Positions 59,803 to 64,000 of a stretch of 64,000 nt of DNA are shown piece after piece. The position numbers and the translations under genes were made by a program. The DNA lies in NCBI RefSeq assembly GCF_036227225.1, contig NZ_CP109444.1:5685501-5749500 (forward strand), read 5' to 3'. The stretch is from Streptomyces sp. NBC_01478. GTDB taxonomy: Bacteria; Actinomycetota; Actinomycetes; Streptomycetales; Streptomycetaceae. Positions within the stretch are counted from its first letter, which is position 1, and the number at the start of each line of letters is the position of its first letter. The notes beneath the pieces were generated by a model. That model searched no databases. It was not told where the DNA came from and worked only from the letters and a program-made list of their open reading frames with translations.

Positions 59803-61062
59803 TCACCCGGTGCCGAGGAGTCCGTCCGTGAAGTCGTTGCCGAACTTGCCGGCAGGGTCGTACTTGCGGACCAACTGCGCGAAGGCGCCGAGCTGTTCGT
59901 GCAGCGCGGCCAGCTCCCGCGGGGTGAGCGCGGTCAGCTTGCCCCAGTGCGGGCGGGCGCCGAGCGGCAGCAGGACGTCCTCGACGGCGGCGATCAGCGG
60001 CCGGACGCGGTCCAGGTCCTTGACCCAGGTGAAGTGGAAGGTGACGGAGTCCCGGCCGCGGGCGGGGCTCAGCCACAGGTCGTCCGCGCGGACCGTGCGC
60101 ACCTCCGCGATGTGCAGGGCGGGGGCGAGACGCGGTCCCAGGCTCCGCAGCGCGGCGAAGGCGGCGGGGGCCGCGGTGCGCGGCAGGTAGTACTCGGACT
60201 GCAGTTCCTCGCCGGCCCCCGGGGTCAGTTCGGGCCTGAAGTGCGGCAGGCGCTCGCACCACGGGCCCGGTTCGTCGAGCTGTTGGGTGCTGAACTCCGG
60301 GGGCATTCCGGGGACGGGGTTCATGGGCCGCTCGGCCCGGCGGCCGCCGTCCCAGCCCGGGTCGGGCCGGTCCGTCCTGCGCTTGAGCCAGACCTCGGCG
60401 GACGCGCCGCCCCAGTCGGTGAACACGCTGACGCTGTGGGCCGCGCCGGACACCGTGTCGAAGTCCGCCGCCACCTCGTCGAGCGGGACCGCGACATGGA
60501 CGCGCTGCGCCATCTCGTAGCTCGGCTCGACGTCGAGGGTCAGCCGGGTGACGATGCCGAGCGCGCCGAGGGCCACCACCGCGCCGGGGAACACGTCCGG
60601 GTCGGTGTCCCGGCTCAGCTCGGTCAAGTCGCCCTCGGGACCGATCAGTTGCAGCGCCCGGACCGACGCGGCCAGACAGCCCAGGGTGTCGCCGGACCCG
60701 TGGGTGCCGGTGGCCACGCTGCCGGCGACGGAGATGTGCGGCAGCGAGGCCAGATTGGCCAGGGCGTGACCGGCGCGTTCGAGCGGGGCGATGACGTCCG
60801 CGTAGCGCAGGCCGGCGGAGACGGTGACGGCCGAGGCCGCCGGGTCGAGTTCGACCGCGGGCGGCAGGCCGTCCAGCCTGACCAGGTCCCCGCGGGTGTC
60901 GGCGACGGCGCTGAACGAGTGGCCGCTGCCGACGGCGCGTATGCGGTCGCTGCCCGCGACGAGCCGCCGCAGGTCGTCGAGACTCCGCGGCCGATGCCAC
61001 CGCGCGGCGCCGAACGTGATGTTCCCGGCCCAGTTGGTGGCCGTTTCGAGCGTACGGGACAT
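59803..61062 (-). CDS. Alditol oxidase-like FAD oxidoreductase
   Basis: 419 residues from ATG 61062, the length of Streptomyces AldO. Residues 40-175 bind FAD: G-S-G-H-S-F-S-A, where the His of VAO-type enzymes is covalently linked to FAD, and A-T-G-T-H-G-S-G. The C-terminal half matches lactone oxidases. Oxidises a sugar alcohol and produces peroxide. Its 5' region holds a ~300-bp gene-free repeat-like stretch. Confidence 0.9.
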   Translation of the reverse strand: MSRTLETATNWAGNITFGAARWHRPRSLDDLRRLVAGSDRIRAVGSGHSFSAVADTRGDLVRLDGLPPAVELDPAASAVTVSAGLRYADVIAPLERAGHALANLASLPHISVAGSVATGTHGSGDTLGCLAASVRALQLIGPEGDLTELSRDTDPDVFPGAVVALGALGIVTRLTLDVEPSYEMAQRVHVAVPLDEVAADFDTVSGAAHSVSVFTDWGGASAEVWLKRRTDRPDPGWDGGRRAERPMNPVPGMPPEFSTQQLDEPGPWCERLPHFRPELTPGAGEELQSEYYLPRTAAPAAFAALRSLGPRLAPALHIAEVRTVRADDLWLSPARGRDSVTFHFTWVKDLDRVRPLIAAVEDVLLPLGARPHWGKLTALTPRELAALHEQLGAFAQLVRKYDPAGKFGNDFTDGLLGTG

Positions 61063-61362
61063 GAGTACTCCGATCCGCGGAGGTCGTTGGACCCGGACAT
61101 CGCCGGGAGGGGCTGTCCCAGGTCGTGTCGGCACAGTCCCGTCGTCCGCCCGAAGGGCGGGCCCCGCGGCGTCCGGTGCGTGCTCTGGGGTCCCCCGGCC
61201 GAAGGCTGGGGGAGCGCCGGGCGGAAGCCCTCGTACTGGACGTACTTGGGCTTTCGTCCGGTGCGGCGAGTGGGGCACCGCCCACGCCCTCAAGGCAGTG
61301 GGGGAGCGTGCCGGGCGTCGCGGGGCGGGCGGGACTTTGCGGACACGGCCCAGGGGTGTCGC
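61063..61362. other. Gene-free stretch of intergenic-repeat type
   Basis: Contains hairpins such as CGCCCGAAGGGCG, GTCCCCCGGCCGAAGGCTGGGGGAG and GCCCACGCCCTCAAGGCAGTGGGGGAGC. Two palindromic GTAC steps occur at GTACTGGACGTAC. This pattern looks like the dispersed non-coding repeats of Streptomyces chromosomes. No gene supported. Confidence 0.55.
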
Positions 61363-62559
61363 TCAGCGCGCCTCGGCGCCCGCCGAGGACGAGACCTTCA
61401 CGGCGACGCGCTCCGCCTCGCGCAGGACGGCGTCCCGGTAGCGCGCGTCGAGCCCGGCCACCGGCGGCAGCACATGGCACTCCTCGATCTCGCCGTCGGC
61501 GTAGGGCAGCGCGAAGCCGGCCAGCGGCAGGACGGTCAGCGGTGAGCGGGCGTCGAACAGGGCGGCGGTCTCGGGCCCGGGTGTCCCGGCGGCGCGGTCG
61601 ACGGCCGCGCCGACGGCGATGACGCCGCGGCCGTTGACCGTGCCGTGCACGGCGCCCAGTTCGTAGCGGGGGCCGAGGCCCAGCTTCTCGCCGGCCGCGG
61701 CCAGTTCGGCACGTACCCCGGGCAGGATCCGGGCGGTCTCCGACCAGCCGAAGGCGAGGGCGAGTTCGAGTTCCAGGCGGGGCCACTTGGCCAGGTAGTA
61801 GCGGTTGTTGATCCACGCCGTGCGGCCGTTGTCCGCGACGCTGCGCAGATGCGGGAGGTGCAGTCCGTACACCTCCTGGCCGAGCACGATCGGCGTGCCG
61901 GTCAGGGCGATCCGCAGCGCCCACTCCTGGTCCTCGGGACCCCAGCCGCGGAACCCCACGTCGTAGGTGATCCCGTGCTCCCGGACGGTCGCGGTCGGGA
62001 CGGCCACCAGGCCGCCGCGGGCGTAGACCCAGGGGAAGGCCGCGAACGCCTGGCGCTGGTCGGCGTTCCAGCGGTCGTCCATGACCACCTCGTCGCGCTC
62101 CTCCAGGCCGGCGAGCACCTCCCGGTAGTGGCTGAAGGGGACCGCCTCGACGTGCTCGACATCGGTCTCGACGGCGTCGTCGTAGCCGATCATCTGGCCC
62201 AGGACGCAGACGTTCTGCCCATGGGCGTAATGCCGGTCGTAGAGGTTGTCGAGGAAGTGCGGAGGCAGCACCATGTCCGCGTCCAGGATGAGCGTCACCC
62301 GGCCGCGGGCAAGGCGCATGGCGAGGTTCCGGGCCTGGCAGAGGTTCCACTCGTCGCCGGACAGGACCGACACGACGTCGATCCGGTCGGTGAACTCACC
62401 GGCCACGGAGACGAACTCCGGCGCGTACTCCATCGCGCCGATCAGGACCTCGAAGTCGGAGCGGTCCATCGTCTGCTCGGCGAGCGCCGAGAGGACGAGA
62501 CGGATGTTGTCCAGCCGCTGCTTGTAAGGGATCACGACACTGAACTTCAGATCAGTCAT
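61363..62559 (-). CDS. Family 2-type glycosyltransferase
   Basis: 398 residues. N-terminal GT-A fold: F-S-V-V-I-P-Y-K-Q-R, D-x-D motif L-I-L-D-A-D-M-V-L, and R-G-W-G-P-E-D-Q-E-W characteristic of beta-1,4-galactosyltransferase-like (Glyco_transf_7C) ends. The C-terminal ~130 residues are unrecognised. Divergent from the MFS gene across 96 bp; a sugar or antibiotic decoration role is possible. Confidence 0.85.
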   Translation of the reverse strand: MTDLKFSVVIPYKQRLDNIRLVLSALAEQTMDRSDFEVLIGAMEYAPEFVSVAGEFTDRIDVVSVLSGDEWNLCQARNLAMRLARGRVTLILDADMVLPPHFLDNLYDRHYAHGQNVCVLGQMIGYDDAVETDVEHVEAVPFSHYREVLAGLEERDEVVMDDRWNADQRQAFAAFPWVYARGGLVAVPTATVREHGITYDVGFRGWGPEDQEWALRIALTGTPIVLGQEVYGLHLPHLRSVADNGRTAWINNRYYLAKWPRLELELALAFGWSETARILPGVRAELAAAGEKLGLGPRYELGAVHGTVNGRGVIAVGAAVDRAAGTPGPETAALFDARSPLTVLPLAGFALPYADGEIEECHVLPPVAGLDARYRDAVLREAERVAVKVSSSAGAEAR

Positions 62560-62655
62560 GCCTGGAGTGTGACTGAATGTTGCCCAACTTGGCAATAGTG
62601 TGCCTGAATGGAGTTGTCCGCGTGCCCCGCAGCGAGTCGACGAGCTGGAGACGAC

Positions 62656-63930
62656 ATGACGAACGCCGAGAACGGCAAGACGGAAGAAGCCGGAGGCAGG
62701 GTGGAGACGGCCGTGGAAGGAGGGGAAGGAGGCGCCGCGGGAGCCGCCTCGGGAGCCCCGCGGCTGGTCGGCCTCGCGTCCCGGGGGCCGTTCTTCCTGA
62801 CGGGATTCGTCTTCGCGAGCTACTTCGTGCAGATCCCGCTCTGGAAGTCCGACTTCGGGCTCTCGGACGGCCAGTTGGGCATGCTGCTGATGCTGCCCAT
62901 CGTCACCGGACTGCTGGCCATGCAGGCGACCGGCGGGCTCGTCGCGCGCTTCGGCAGCTCGCCCGTCGTACGGGCGTCGGCACTCGCGCTGCCGCTCTCC
63001 CTCGTCCTCTTCGTCCCGGCGGGCCGGTCGGGCTCCGTGGTGTGGTTCGGCCTCGCGCTGGCGGTGTTCGGCGCGGCCGACGGTGTCATCGACGTCTCCA
63101 TGAACAGCCACGCCATCGCGGTGGAGAAGACGACGGGCCGCCACATCATGAACAGTTGCCACGCCGCGTGGAGCATCGGCTCCGCGTCGGGGTCGCTGCT
63201 CGGCGGCGCCGCGATCAAGGCCGGCCTCTCCGTCACCGCGCACTACGAGGTCGTGGGCGCCGTCATGGTCGCGCTGGCCCTGGCGGCGGGACGGCATCTG
63301 CTGCCGGCCTCGGCCGACCGGACCGGGCGGCGCACGGCGGCCGGCGGCGACCGAAAGAGCCGCTCCAGCACCTGGACCGGGTGGTCCCCCCGGCTGCTGC
63401 TGCTCGGCGCGACCGGCACGGTCGTCCTGGTGTGCAGCGGCGTCGTCGGCAACTGGGGCGGCATCTACCTGCACGACGGCCTCGGTTCCTCCCTCGCCAC
63501 CGCCTCGCTCGCCTATGTCGCGTTCAGCGCCTGCGAGGCGGGCGGCCGGCTGGTCGGGGACAAGCTGCACGGGCGGTACGGGGCCCGTGCGCTGGTCACC
63601 CGCAGCGGCGCGGTCGCCGTCGGCGGCCTGGCGGTGGTCGTGCTCGCCCCGGGCGCGGCGATCGCCGTCGCGGGCTTCGCCCTGCTCGGCCTCGGGCTCT
63701 CCGTGCTGGTGCCGGTCATCTTCAGCACCGTCGGCCACGGCGGCGAGGACATGGGCACGGCGAGCACGGCGGACGCCCTCGCCAAGATCAACACCATGAC
63801 CTACAGCGGCCTGCTGATCGGCCCGGTCCTCGTCGGCTGGTGCGCGAGCGGCCTGGGCCTGCGAACCACGCTCTGCGGCCTGCTCGTCCTCCTGGCCGCG
63901 ACCCTCGCGGCCGGCCTGCGGAGGGTGTGA
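62656..63930 (+). CDS. MFS transporter
   Basis: 424 residues from ATG 62656 with GGAG 5 bp upstream. Twelve hydrophobic segments after a Gly/Glu-rich cytoplasmic head. The family's loop 2-3 appears as G-G-L-V-A-R-F-G-S-S. Similar to YfnC/fucose-permease-like MFS proteins. Expressed divergently from the glycosyltransferase. Substrate not determined. Confidence 0.87.
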   Translation: MTNAENGKTEEAGGRVETAVEGGEGGAAGAASGAPRLVGLASRGPFFLTGFVFASYFVQIPLWKSDFGLSDGQLGMLLMLPIVTGLLAMQATGGLVARFGSSPVVRASALALPLSLVLFVPAGRSGSVVWFGLALAVFGAADGVIDVSMNSHAIAVEKTTGRHIMNSCHAAWSIGSASGSLLGGAAIKAGLSVTAHYEVVGAVMVALALAAGRHLLPASADRTGRRTAAGGDRKSRSSTWTGWSPRLLLLGATGTVVLVCSGVVGNWGGIYLHDGLGSSLATASLAYVAFSACEAGGRLVGDKLHGRYGARALVTRSGAVAVGGLAVVVLAPGAAIAVAGFALLGLGLSVLVPVIFSTVGHGGEDMGTASTADALAKINTMTYSGLLIGPVLVGWCASGLGLRTTLCGLLVLLAATLAAGLRRV

Positions 63931-63957
63931 CCCCCGCCCCTCCCGAACCCCGCTTCC

Positions 63958-63982
63958 GCCCCGCCGGCCCGTCCGGCGGGGC
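63958..63982. terminator. Terminator after the MFS gene
   Basis: 10-bp stem GCCCCGCCGG with its complement and loop CCCGT, 28 bp downstream of the stop. Confidence 0.7.
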
Positions 63983-64000
63983 GATTCCCCTACGGCCGAG

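Overview
The window is high-GC actinobacterial chromosome, almost certainly Streptomyces. The gene order purC – purD – dnaX – 4.5S RNA – tRNA-Ser(GGA) on one side and upp – tadA – tRNA-Ser(CGA) on the other is a Streptomyces core arrangement. GTG starts are common, third-position GC is extreme, and twin-arginine, CtaG, CopCD and alditol-oxidase genes also fit the genus.

Layout. 1-3.1 kb: ABC exporter permease with its own histidine kinase and response regulator, then tRNA-Gly. 3.1-12.1 kb: minus-strand housekeeping block (purC, a dimethylformamidase-like protein, a degenerate M48-like membrane protein, purD, dnaX, SRP RNA). 12.2-27.7 kb: a 15.3 kb integrative and conjugative element of the actinomycete (AICE, pSAM2-like) type, inserted in the 3' half of tRNA-Ser(GGA). 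It is bounded by a 121-bp repeat of which the first 91 bp are identical. A leftward operon runs from a small regulatory protein through an FtsK-like DNA pump, Spd-like spread proteins, a replication initiator broken by a frameshift, xis and int. A GntR repressor sits at the divergent control region with a Nudix (Pif-like) immunity gene and an anti-sigma-like ATPase. A 9-bp motif (TAGACGAGT) recurs five times at the control points. The right part of the element is cargo: an IS481-family insertion with a 15-bp target duplication, a HEPN-like protein, a protein with an abortive-infection-like C-terminus, and two small genes.

27.7-38.1 kb: chromosome beside attR, clearly a variable zone. It holds a VOC protein, a 1351-residue kinase-like/P-loop/helical-repeat protein that resembles a STAND conflict protein, a divergent membrane protein, and three degraded genes (sigma factor, GMC oxidoreductase, esterase copy). 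38.3-49.1 kb: intact Tat esterase, CtaG, a TetR-controlled reductase/dehalogenase pair, CopC-CopD, SDR, cupin, and a penicillin-acylase/acetyltransferase fusion divergent from a siderophore-interacting protein with an iron box between them. 49.3-57.7 kb: core genes (glycosylase, HerA-like ATPase, LytR_C protein, upp, tadA). 57.7-64 kb: SDR/aldo-keto reductase pair, alditol oxidase, glycosyltransferase and MFS transporter.

The most promising material for an undescribed system is the HEPN-like/Abi-like pair carried by the element and the kinase-P-loop-helical giant next to attR. The element also shows a clear regulon logic, with a repressor motif at every divergent or internal promoter, and a probable loss of autonomous replication.
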